64,000 bases of DNA from Mesodorylaimus sp. YZB2_4 (lineage: Eukaryota; Nematoda; Enoplea; Dorylaimida; Dorylaimidae), in NCBI GenBank assembly GCA_030248295.1, contig JASANH010000232.1, positions 479,138 through 543,137 of the forward strand, in the 5' to 3' direction. The position numbers and the translations under genes are program-made. The stretch's first letter is position 1. Every line of letters starts with the position of its first letter. The notes under the pieces were generated by a model. That model searched no databases, was not told where the DNA came from, and worked only from the letters and a program-made list of their open reading frames with translations. Shown here piece by piece: positions 36,145 through 45,483 of this stretch.

Positions 36145-39100
36145 TCATAACCTGGACGGGAAGACAGCCACGCCTCCACCGCCACCGCTACCGCTTCCAC
36201 CACGAGGCCATGTCAGCAAATAGTATGGCTGAAACATCATCCCGATGGAAACGCCCAAACTGTGGTCTCGTGCGACTTGCATGCGAGCCTCTGCAGATGA
36301 ACCACCCGCACCCACAGTCGTGATCACTCACCTCGTTCAACATCAGTTAAAAACAAAATCCGTCCCGCATCAACTCCCATCGATTCTGATATACGTTTAT
36401 AACTCTCATGCTCCGTTTTCGCTCCAATGGTCGTATCGAAATAGCCCGAGAGCATCTAAAATGTAAAAAGAAGAAATCTTAGGAAGCGACGAGCACAAGT
36501 CTACCCGCGCGCAGAGCATGAGATTAGAATGGAACGCTTCTTGCCAAATGTGCAGAATAAATACCCCGATCTGCTTACGCGCTGATTGCTCCATCATTTC
36601 ACAGTTCGCGCCAGTGTCGTGGTCTGATAGATAACTATACCACAGCCATGCAAACCAAGCACACTGGATGTGCGCTTTGCTACTTTTGCTTTAATTTGAA
36701 CGTATGTCTGTTTGAGAGCAGCAAAAAAATTGCATATAACAGTGCATGCCTATGTTCTCTCAAAAATTGCATTGCCCGTACATGGGCCCAGGTAAATTGA
36801 CGCGGACTGAAGAAGTCCATTACCCTACTCATGTCTGGCATGTCTGGCCCTGACTATAGAGAGAGGCAGATCAGCTCCATGAAGAAGAATTAGTGTAGAT
36901 GCGGATAAAGGTCTACACGTTGCTCATAGCCTGGCGGGTTAGGCGTCTGCCATTAACGCCAGGTGCGCAGGCGAGTGTTCGACTCGTGGCATGATAAATC
37001 ATTTCAGAGATCCAAATCAGATCGCCTAAGCCTGATCTGATCACGTGTGAGACAGGTCAGGCCGGGTCAGGTTTGGGTCGAGTCGAGTGAATGAGTTGTA
37101 TGACTGTTTACATAGAGTACTGTAGGCTGGCCGGACAATTGGCCTGTGCGTGGAGGCCAGGTCTTGGTCCTGCTCAAATACAATTTGATCGCTTTGCTTC
37201 CTTCCTGCTGGACCTGAGGTGGGGGGGGGGGGGGGGGTTTCAAGAGAAAGGGTTCAATGTCATGGCCGGCCCAACAGGGGGTTTACCCCCCCCCCCCCCC
37301 CCCTTATCCCCCTCCCTTTGCCTATACCTGGGTAAAAGCGGATAAACACTGCGCGGTAACTCGATTTCTTTGATTTATGTCTTACCTGAGTAACATCGCC
37401 TTCGCAAGAATATGTGAATAACAACTTTTGTGCCAGCACACTCCCCGATGAATAAATGAATACTCTGAGTCCCGTTCGTTCAGACAAGAGACGCCGCAGA
37501 GATGGAATAACATCTGGATACAAACTAAAAAATAGAACTGATACATATTGTGCACCGTGCATGGGAACACACCAAAAATATATAATAAAAAACTTGAGCC
37601 CTGTTAGGGAATCGAACCCGCAGTCTTGAAACGACCCCCTCCCAATTATTGACAAGTGCCAGCTTATGACTGAAGCTAGTGATAATCAAGTATGGGCGAG
37701 GGGGGGGAAGGGGTAAACCCCACCCCCTGTTGGGCTAGGGGGACAGGACACTGAACCCTTCCTCTCAAACCACCCATCAGGTCCAGCAGGAAGAAAGAAA
37801 AGGAAGGAAGTAAAAGCGATCAAATTGTGTCTGGGCTGAACCAAGACCTGACCTGACTGACCAAGACCTGGCCACCAAGCAAAGGCCAATTGTCCAGCCA
37901 GCCTGCAGTACTGTACGTAAACAGTCATACAAGTCACTCACTCGACTCAGCCCGAACCTGACTTGGCATCTCCCCAAACCCAACCGACCTTAGATAATAT
38001 CCCTAATTCTGAACTCCTTATAAGGACCCAACATTTGCTGAGGCATACGGATGGACGAATGCTATTCTCAGGATCTTCCCTTTGACTGCGATTACTCACC
38101 CAAATCAAGGTGCCTCAAATTATTACGCGGTATTTTCACATTTTTTAGTTCGACACTTTTTGGCTGATTAGGTCAATCCTTTCAGACTGCCTTAAAAATA
38201 GGGGGCACAGGGCAGAAGTTCAGTTATAGCACTGCAAATTTCAAGAAAAATCGCCTATATGACGATAAACAGCAGGTGAGCGTGTAGCCGACTGCTGCAT
38301 ACCGCCCCTGGCAGCTACAGCACTAGCATACCACAAACAGAATCGGCAGAGCAAGCTTCATCGAACACTTCTTGGATGAAAAATTACCCCCGTGCCAACA
38401 GTCAGCAGAACTGCTAAACCTTGCGGAATGTTCAGGGACCAACCTCACAACCATATGTTCAGCGCATACTGTACTCACTGTCCCTTTAGATCGCCCAACT
38501 CGTAACCACGACGCCACATGTGCCCTTGCAATTGTTTCAATGCCCCCACTTTCTTATCCAAATCCATCCAATGATTGACATTGGCAATAACAATTTCGAG
38601 CAATGAATTCTTCTGTTGGCATGACGAGAAGTCTGCGTCTGGAGGGAGCAGCTGTACTTTGCGATCCCCGCTGTCGAATTCGCTTTGACTCTAAAAACAT
38701 GGGAAGCTGGATAATTGTGCCAGAGCACCTGCTATTACATCACTCACCAAAACACGCAAAGCCTCCAAATCCTGTTTGACCTCGTCACTGCTCCAATGTC
38801 CCGACAAATAGGACCGTAAGTGAGAGCGCACGTATGGGAACAACACTTTCTAAAATTTCTTTTTTTCTGTATTCGTCTTGCATGCATGGCTTGATAGATT
38901 TGAAAAAGCGCGCATAATGTGAGCAGGCCAGCCACACTTTATTGCAACGAGGCCTAATCCAGACCTCTTCGTCAGCAAGACGCGGGAAGAAGACAAAGAA
39001 AGAGACTTCACAATGATTAATAGCGGAATCCAAGAAAATGAATGCACACGTTCTGTAATTTCATCGCACGCACCCAATGTGAGGTGTTGTTTTAGCTAAT

Positions 39101-39505
39101 ACACGAAAATGCAACGAACCTCTTGTCTGGAAAACGTGGGAAGATCAAATCAATAACGAGACCACAGAAAATGAGATTACTAACGATAGGGAAACAGTAG
39201 ACTGTAAATATTTGATACAGCATTACAGAATTTAAAAAGGCTTGCATGAAACTGCACAAATCATGCGAATTTTTAGGTCTTTCCGCGTTTTGCAGACAAA
39301 GAGGTCTGGATGAGGTCGCGTTGCAATAAATAGTTAGTGCCTGCACACATTTTGCGCGCCTTTTTCAAATCCTGCAAACGGCTTTGCAAAATGGAAAACC
39401 GTAACATATTCTGAAAATTTTTAAATTCATACTTACATGCACGAAGGCAATATCAGTGATTGTCCCCTCGATATCCAACAACAACACATCCACATCGTTC
39501 AGCAT
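36145..39505 (-). CDS. ENOPH1: Enolase-phosphatase E1 (methionine salvage)
   Basis: Six exons on minus: 39505-39437, 38849-38748, 38690-38479, 37524-37386, 36455-36332 and 36290-36145, phases consistent, 263 aa (human 261). The HAD-family enzyme converts diketo-methylthiopentyl phosphate to acireductone in two steps (enolase, then phosphatase) in the cytosol. Seen: the HAD nucleophile motif LLLDIEGT with Asp11 and Glu13, then [54 protein letters not shown] (HAD motif II); [16 protein letters not shown] with the HAD Lys; and [10 protein letters not shown] (motif IV Asp). Odd: after [16 protein letters not shown] the expected RPGNA-type end is absent and a Gly/Ser-rich tail follows ([10 protein letters not shown]). 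Exon 4 lies between inverted copies of one repeat. NDOR1 lies 291 bp upstream on the same strand. Confidence 0.9.
36927..36990 (+). repeat. tRNA-derived SINE head (Leu/Ser-tRNA-like)
   Basis: Reads like a tRNA with a long variable arm: A-box-like TGGCGGGTTAGGCG, then GTCTGCCATTAACGCCAGG, then B-box-like GAGTGTTCGACTCG. There is no clean acceptor stem, so I take it as a SINE rather than a tRNA gene. A related piece lies inside the TIR element at 14440-14540. Confidence 0.5.
37010..37325 (+). repeat. Inverted repeat arm downstream of ENOPH1 exon 4
   Basis: Shared words in order: GAGTCGAGTGA, TTGTATGACTGTTTAC, GGACAATTGGCCT, CCAGGTCTTGGT, TTTGATCGCTT, CTGCTGGACCTGA, AGGGTTCA, CCAACAGGGGG. The other arm at 37688-37990 carries them in inverse. 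This arm includes G17 (37221-37237) and C18 (37286-37303). Confidence 0.88.
37575..37687 (-). repeat. tRNA-like SINE fragment
   Basis: On minus: TAGCTTCAGTCATAAGC (A-box-like), then GCGGGTTCGATTCCC (a good pol III B box), then CTAACAGGGCTCAA and a T-rich stretch. Lies just upstream of ENOPH1 exon 4 on the transcribed strand. Confidence 0.5.
37688..37990 (-). repeat. Inverted repeat arm upstream of ENOPH1 exon 4
   Basis: Inverse copy of 37010-37325, about 85% alike by eye. Both arms lie in introns, one on each side of exon 4. Confidence 0.88.
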
Positions 39506-39725
39506 CGCGGATTCGAGCCCTAAACCGTTGAAATTGGATCCAAGTGCAAGCCGCAACCACTACCGAACCCACCATTCACTGTAGCAGGCGCAAAACCACA
39601 AAACTTTTTGATCCACACAAGGCATGCTTACTGTTGAGAAGTTACGGTGTAGAGCCTTGTGTGGATCGATCAAGATATAGGATTAAGCCACTGATGTACA
39701 CAACGCCAATAGAGGCATCATCAGG

Positions 39726-39731
39726 TTTATT
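39726..39731 (-). terminator. Poly(A) signal of NDOR1
   Basis: AATAAA on minus about 66 bp after the NDOR1 stop and 220 bp before the ENOPH1 ATG. Confidence 0.6.
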
Positions 39732-39796
39732 TCCATCACATTGATTTTTTTTTCGCAACTACTGTACTGAACAAAATCAAATAAACTTTTTTTAAA

Positions 39797-41743
39797 TCAC
39801 GTCCACGTCTCCATTTGAAGTCGCCTCTCTTTTTCCATTTTTGCGACATACTTTTCCACAAAACTGTCCACCTGATCTTCACTTATTACCCCTTCACTTA
39901 GAGCGGCCTTTTTCAAAATTTCTTTGAACGCTTCCAAAACATCCTTTGGCATTTGTTTGGCACTTCCAGCAACCAATATCTTGCCATTCTTATTCAAGAT
40001 TATATCCGCTAATATTTCACCGTTTTCACAAATCCGTTCTTGCACATATATTTTTCTTCCGCTCTCGCCGAGCTTATCTCTCGAAAAAGCTGTAAATAAT
40101 TTTAATAATCCATCATTTTCCATCCTCGCGAATTCTGTACGAAAATAGAAATCTCCATTCTCATTCCTGCATCCAAAAAACAAAATATTTCCACCAATTT
40201 TTCGACTGCTTCTCCAATGTAGGAAGGATCTGAACGGCGCTACTCCTGTTCCTGGCCCGATCATAACACAAGGCATATTCGAGTCCATCCATGGAAAATC
40301 AATAGTCCCTTTTCCAATCCAGATCGGAACATGAGAGCCCACACTTAATCTACTAAGCCAGTTCGAACACAGCCCCAATCGAGGTTGGTGTAGTCTCGTC
40401 TTAAATCGAACAACAGCCACGAGGATTTGAATTTCATGAGGATTCGTATCCAAACACGATGCGATGCTGAATGCACGAGGTCGAATCGGGTTGATCAAAT
40501 CGAACCAGAAATCAACAGGAACTTGACGAATCGATTGAGGGAAATCACGCATCGTCTCGACAATAGTTCGCCTAGGGCGTGTACAATAAGAGAAATAATC
40601 TTCTTGACCTTGGCTTGATGCGAATTCTAGCAATTTCTCTTTTTCTAATGATTCTGATTCGGCAAATTGAGCCAATTGTGCGAAAAATGAACGACGTGGT
40701 ATTGCTTGAATATCGAAATATGAATCAACGCACCGACGAAAAGTACAGGGAAAAGTAATCAAGGTGGGCGAAGGTAATTTGAAACAAGGATCGGTGGGAA
40801 CTAAATGAAATGGACGATCCAAGTCCAAATGAGAAAGCAAAGTTAGGAATTCGGTTTTGTATTCATCCAGATTTCTAGGTTGAATATAGACTACATCCCC
40901 TGGACGATAATCCATACCAGTCGATCCAATGGTTGAAAATGTAATCAATCGGGTGTCTTGGAAATGATCAGGGTGGGTGACTCGATCATTTGAGATCAGA
41001 GTCGCGTGAAAAGGGCGCGATTGGGAATAAGATGCCTCAGCGTAGTGACCATTATTTTCTTGCAAGAAATTTTCGTTGCTGAGGGAATTATTATTCGAAT
41101 TTTCTGAGATAGAATTATGGAATTTTGTATCGCCGTGGGATAAATTAGGAATATCTGCAATCGAGCTGGCCGCTGTTTGGTTTTTGACAAACTTGTCCGA
41201 ATCATTCCAGATAACTCGATACTTGGATTCCAATTCCCAGTTTTCATTAATGTTTTTTGTTAGATCCACTCCGACTAAATTCATGCCTTTCTCTTTCACC
41301 GATGTCCATAAATCTTGCATCCACAAATCAGCCACCTGATCGCATCCCAAATCATCTTGATCATCAGCCAGCCCGAGAGGAATTAAGTGATGAGCGCCCA
41401 ATTGAGATAATCTGCGATACAATTTTTTCGCAGCAAAATTAAATTTTTGATACGAAGAATCTCCTAATCCCAGAACGGCAACGTATAAATGAGAAAAAAC
41501 GTCAGTTGGCAGACGTCGACGACACAGGAATCGCCAAAAGTTTTTCATATTATCGGGTTCGTCTCCTTGGCCGGTTGTGCAACAAACGAAAATTATAAGC
41601 CGTTCGTTCATTAAATGACGAACATCGTAATCATCCATCGCGAAAATCCGTAAGTTGGGAATCGACCGACGTTTCGCATCGCGCCAAATGGATTCGGCCA
41701 CATCTTGCGCAGTTCCGGTTTGACTCCCGTACAAAATCAACAT
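39797..41743 (-). CDS. NDOR1: NADPH-dependent diflavin oxidoreductase 1
   Basis: One uninterrupted frame of 648 aa, close to the family's ~600. The enzyme (yeast Tah18) passes electrons from NADPH via FAD and FMN to the Fe-S protein CIAPIN1/Dre2 in cytosolic iron-sulfur cluster assembly. Domains: flavodoxin/FMN at 1-150 (LYGSQTGTAQDVAE, TTGQGDEPDN, LGLGDSSY); a low-complexity Asn/Ser linker at about 180-240; FAD-binding at about 243-450 with RPRAFSIAS at 421-429; NADPH-binding at about 490-648 with IGPGTGVAPFRSF and AGSAKQMPKDV; and Trp647 next to the end, the FAD-stacking C-terminal aromatic. It has no intron, unlike its neighbours. It is divergent with RTRAF and lies upstream of ENOPH1 on the same strand, so a two-gene operon is possible. 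All key motifs are intact. Confidence 0.95.
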   Translation of the reverse strand: MLILYGSQTGTAQDVAESIWRDAKRRSIPNLRIFAMDDYDVRHLMNERLIIFVCCTTGQGDEPDNMKNFWRFLCRRRLPTDVFSHLYVAVLGLGDSSYQKFNFAAKKLYRRLSQLGAHHLIPLGLADDQDDLGCDQVADLWMQDLWTSVKEKGMNLVGVDLTKNINENWELESKYRVIWNDSDKFVKNQTAASSIADIPNLSHGDTKFHNSISENSNNNSLSNENFLQENNGHYAEASYSQSRPFHATLISNDRVTHPDHFQDTRLITFSTIGSTGMDYRPGDVVYIQPRNLDEYKTEFLTLLSHLDLDRPFHLVPTDPCFKLPSPTLITFPCTFRRCVDSYFDIQAIPRRSFFAQLAQFAESESLEKEKLLEFASSQGQEDYFSYCTRPRRTIVETMRDFPQSIRQVPVDFWFDLINPIRPRAFSIASCLDTNPHEIQILVAVVRFKTRLHQPRLGLCSNWLSRLSVGSHVPIWIGKGTIDFPWMDSNMPCVMIGPGTGVAPFRSFLHWRSSRKIGGNILFFGCRNENGDFYFRTEFARMENDGLLKLFTAFSRDKLGESGRKIYVQERICENGEILADIILNKNGKILVAGSAKQMPKDVLEAFKEILKKAALSEGVISEDQVDSFVEKYVAKMEKERRLQMETWT

Positions 41744-42022
41744 TTCTATAATATACCTACGACACAGGTGAAAAAAGGCTGAAGAAAACTGAGTTCAAAT
41801 GACTAGACGCATCCAAAGTATTTATCAACGAAAAGAATAACTTTTTATCGCTAAAGATAAGATTCCCATTGCGCGCACATTTCGAATCGAGATTTCGCGC
41901 TGCTAGCAGACATCTCGTACTGCTGTCTGCTAAGTGCCGCAAAACAGTGAAAAAAATTACGTAATGCAAGAATTGGTAGATGCAATTTACATTTTTAATT
42001 CCAAATAGTCGTTATTTGCGAT
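41744..42022. promoter_or_regulatory. Bidirectional promoter region NDOR1 / RTRAF
   Basis: Only 279 bp separate the two divergent ATGs. No TATA box is seen on either strand, as usual for housekeeping genes. Confidence 0.55.
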
Positions 42023-44734
42023 ATGTTTCGCCGGAAGCTAGTTGCGCTCGATCATCCGGACGCTGGCTCATTTTCCACTTCAGGTGAGCTACTTTTGGTT
42101 CTGCTCATTTTCTCGGTCGTTTATACATTGATGTGCCTGCCTGTGACTGTATCCAGTGAGACAAGATTCGTTTCCTTGCCTTTTAGATGAAGCGAAATTC
42201 CGTGGGCTGATCCTCTGGTTGGAGGATCAGAAAATTCGGCATTATCGTATCGAGGATCGTGAGAAATTGCGGCAGCTCGAATCGTCACATTGGGTAGAAG
42301 GGTTTGAGAAGGTACGATGTCTTGAATTGTCAGTAATGTAGCGCAACGTTGAGCTAGGCTGAAAAAAGCGGCTAAAGCTACCTTTTGGAAATAAGGAAGG
42401 TGTTACTGATCTCTCGCAGGTGTAAGACTAGTATTACACGGGTTAGGAGGGAGAGGCAATACAAAGTCCTGTTTTAGCGGCAATATAAAGCAGATTATAA
42501 AGGAAATTAAAAAAGTTTTCTAGCCCAGCATCGACCGATCCGACCGTAGGCCTGGATCCCGATCCCGATTCTTGGTCAGGATCGGCCCGATCCCGATCAG
42601 ATCCGGCCGATCCGCTTCAGAAAATACAAGATTAGTGGGAGTGACGTGTTTGGCACTGAGTTCTCACCAACATACCCTGGTTCTTCGCTGTAACTCTATC
42701 AGACCACTCCAGAGACACAGGAGACATGACCATCGTCTTAAGTGGGATTGAATGTTGATTTGAGAGAAAGAAACGGGACTTTCTCATCATAGTTTGCAAC
42801 ACTTTATCATTTGCCAGCAGAAAAAGCGCGAAAAAGTTTAGTTGCCGATCCAGCAGTCGGATCGGATCGGGAACCGATCCACCCCCTGGATCGGATCGGG
42901 AACCGATCCACCCCCTGGATCGGCGGATCGGTCGATGCTGGTTTCTAGCCCGTTTCTCGGTCAAAATAAGAGTATTAGTGATCCAACCCGGGTGCTAAGT
43001 GCTTCAGGAATGATTGGCTGCGAAGGCTTGCACGTGGAAATTGGTTTTATCAATGCAAAAGCACGAATGGGTCAGCAGTAGGCAGTCGTGGTAGGTGAAA
43101 GCGCTCCAAGATTTAGAGTATGAATATTTCACAGATGCAGGAGCAAGTTCAAGGGTCACAGGCTCATACAGTACATGACTAGGAAATTCGAAAAGTCAGG
43201 AGATCCTAAGCACGGGTCTGGAAAACCAAATAAAATCAGAAAAACGGGAATTGCGGAGCCAAATTAATTGAGCCTGTTAGAGGCCGCATTCCGAGGTTTC
43301 AAGTTTCGAATTGCCCCTTTCTCGGACAAAGAATTATCGCCCATCTGGCTACAGTCAACGCGATAACTACAGGGTCACCTTTGGTTTCTTTATGTTGCTG
43401 GTATGCTTGAGTAAGTATCATTAGTAGTAGTTCATTAGTTGACATCAAATTCCTGCTCACATAAAGCCTAAAAAATGAGGCAGAATCATTTTCCACTTGT
43501 ATGAACGCTGACATGAGTCACCAGGCATCAGTGTCCATAGCCGTCAACGGTGATGGGCATGCGTGGACTAGATTGCTCGTCGTGTTTTTAGTATCTGACC
43601 GACATTCATTGTCCGTATCCAGTCGACCATAACCGAGACGTGCTTGCCGACTGGCTACTTGGATACGCCGTCCGCCTAGAGTATGGGGATAATGGTATGT
43701 GGCTGATTTTTTAACAGTTTTGTTGAAGGTGGGATATTTGATGTATTTTTTAGTTAATCAGCTAAAAGACAAAACGGCGGCCTTGTTAATCGATGAGGTA
43801 TCTTCAAAGCGTCAGAAAATTTCTCAAAATCCGCTGGATAGATTGGATTGTAAGTTATAATTTGTTTCAATTTTCCGAATTTCAAATTTGGGCAACATTT
43901 TTTCGTTTGACCTGCAAGCAGAGAGTACTTATGGTTCATTCTGAAACTGAACTCTGTTGCTGCTGCTAACACGTCTCGGCTCGGTGGACACCGTTTTAGT
44001 AAAATGACTCTGCCTTATGCTTTTAAAAATATACTTCGACGTAGCCTGGGAATAATCGTCCTTTCAGCTGTAATAAAAACCCTGGAAAGCCATTATCGAT
44101 TGACCAACCTATTTGTCTTGGAACAGTAGTGCTTGCTTTCTTTCTGCGAGTTGTCTTAATGCGTCGACCTTTGAGGAGAGAACAGTAATCGAGATTGACA
44201 CAACGGCTGATCCTAAATGACTTTCTCTTATTTCAGTCAATGAACCAGCATTCAAGTCCGGTGTTGAAGAATTGGCCAAGTTACTAAACGTTCCGAGGCA
44301 TCCCGATCATCTAGTCACCTTGGAGGTATGGTTTGAATTTGCAGTTGAAAAACACTCGGAAATGACGCTCACTTTAGGCCTGCTGTCTCTTGATCCAAGA
44401 ACGTCTGTCAAACGTATCTGCTTCAAGCGCAAATGCCAACATATCGAAGGTGAGTCGACTTCCAAGTATGAGTTTCAGGATTTGAAATATTCTCTCGAGG
44501 TTGCGGCTTCAACTTGTTGAGATGTTTTAGGGGGCAGATTTGGCCTTGGAAAAGTATTCCTTGGGATTCGAGACGGGTGATCGTGTGTTGGACAATGCTG
44601 CACGAGTTCTTCGTTTATTGCATATTCGTGAATTGCGCGATTTGCAAACGAAAATCAATGAAATCATTGTGGCTGTGCAAAATGTTACTGCTGATCCAAA
44701 GGTCGATGAACGACTAGGAAAGATTGGCGTGTGA
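42023..44734 (+). CDS. RTRAF: RTRAF (hCLE/C14orf166 homologue)
   Basis: Seven exons: 42023-42083, 42187-42311, 43592-43694, 43754-43849, 44237-44325, 44378-44449 and 44531-44734, phases consistent, 249 aa (human 244). RTRAF is part of the tRNA ligase complex, binds RNA polymerase II and shuttles in RNA granules. Seen in order: MFRRKLVALDHP, LILWLEDQKIRHYRIEDR, DWLLGYAVRLEYGDN, NEPAFKSGVEELAKLL, LIQERLS, LGFETGDRVLDNAARVLRLL and LQTKINEIIVAVQ, the whole length of the family. The N-terminal ~20 residues are encoded in a short exon, as expected from MFRRKL. Intron 2 (1,280 bp) carries a MULE-like element. AK6 starts 203 bp after the stop on the same strand, suggesting a shared transcript. Confidence 0.94.
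42526..42941. mobile_element. TIR element with GATCGG iterations
   Basis: The inverted ends CAGCATCGACCGATCCG and CGGATCGGTCGATGCTG are followed inward by GATCCC/GATCGG words, including a duplicated GGATCGGATCGGGAACCGAT block on the right. The direct repeat TTTCTAGCC (9 bp) flanks it at 42517-42525 and 42942-42950. No coding frame. Confidence 0.78.
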
Positions 44735-44937
44735 TTTGTGTCTTAGATACATGACACAGTATGGTCAGTGGGGCTTTTTGTTGGGATCTGTTCTGGATGC
44801 TGAATATCCAGCTTGAAAAATTGTTGTGGGAGTTTGAGACTTGATGATGATTTGATGGAGTTGAATACCCATCGCTACATGCTGGACTGTTGGGTTATTT
44901 GACTTTGACTGGGGTGGGTTTTTTAAGCAATTTTATC

Positions 44938-45483
44938 ATGGGGACTCCGTCTACTCGATCGCGTCCAAACATTCTGATCGTTGGTACGCCATGCACTGGG
45001 AAAACCACGTTGGCGAAACAAGTGGCTCAGCAAATTGGATTTACTCATTTGGATATCAATGAAATCGCGCGGGAACATGATTTGTACGAAAGTTATGACG
45101 AGAATTATGGATGTCACGTTTTGGATGAGGAGAAAGTATTGGACCATATGGAGGAACGCATGGATTCGAACGAAGGTGGTTGTGTGGTCGATTATCACGG
45201 ATGCGATTTCTTCACTGAACGATGGTTCGATGCAGTTTTTGTTTTGCGAACGGATAATACGAAATTGTACGATCGATTAGTAGCTCGTGGATATAACGAA
45301 AGAAAGATCAAAGAAAATGTGGAATGCGAAATTTTCGGTACCCTGTTGGAAGAAGCGCAAGATTCGTATAAAGAAGAAATTGTGCATGAAATTCAAAATG
45401 ATACAGTTGAACAAATGGAAGAAAATTTGGCAAAAATAATCAATTGGATACAGGAATGGGAAGGATCAAAAATGAGTGTTTGA
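44938..45483 (+). CDS. AK6: Adenylate kinase isoenzyme 6 (hCINAP)
   Basis: Intronless frame of 181 aa from the ATG at 44938. The upstream in-frame codons from 44890 have no family match and are taken as leader. Nuclear adenylate kinase/ATPase needed for late small-subunit ribosome assembly (yeast Fap7). Seen: the P-loop GTPCTGKT at 16-23; HLDINEIARE; YDENYGCHVLDEEKV; CVVDYHGCDFFTERWF (Walker B-like, typical of AK6); VFVLRTDN; RGYNERKIKENVECEIF; and the acidic C-terminus. It follows RTRAF by 203 bp on the same strand. TTTTTTAAG just upstream of the ATG could serve as a trans-splice acceptor, which is inference. Confidence 0.95.
   Translation: MGTPSTRSRPNILIVGTPCTGKTTLAKQVAQQIGFTHLDINEIAREHDLYESYDENYGCHVLDEEKVLDHMEERMDSNEGGCVVDYHGCDFFTERWFDAVFVLRTDNTKLYDRLVARGYNERKIKENVECEIFGTLLEEAQDSYKEEIVHEIQNDTVEQMEENLAKIINWIQEWEGSKMSV

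Noticed and set aside
36927..36990. Possible functional tRNA gene
   Set aside because: A- and B-box-like parts are there, but I could not form a complete acceptor stem, and a relative lies inside a transposon, so a SINE is more likely.
44890..44937. N-terminal extension of AK6 from the upstream start
   Set aside because: The extra 16 residues match nothing in the family and the Met at 44938 gives the normal length.
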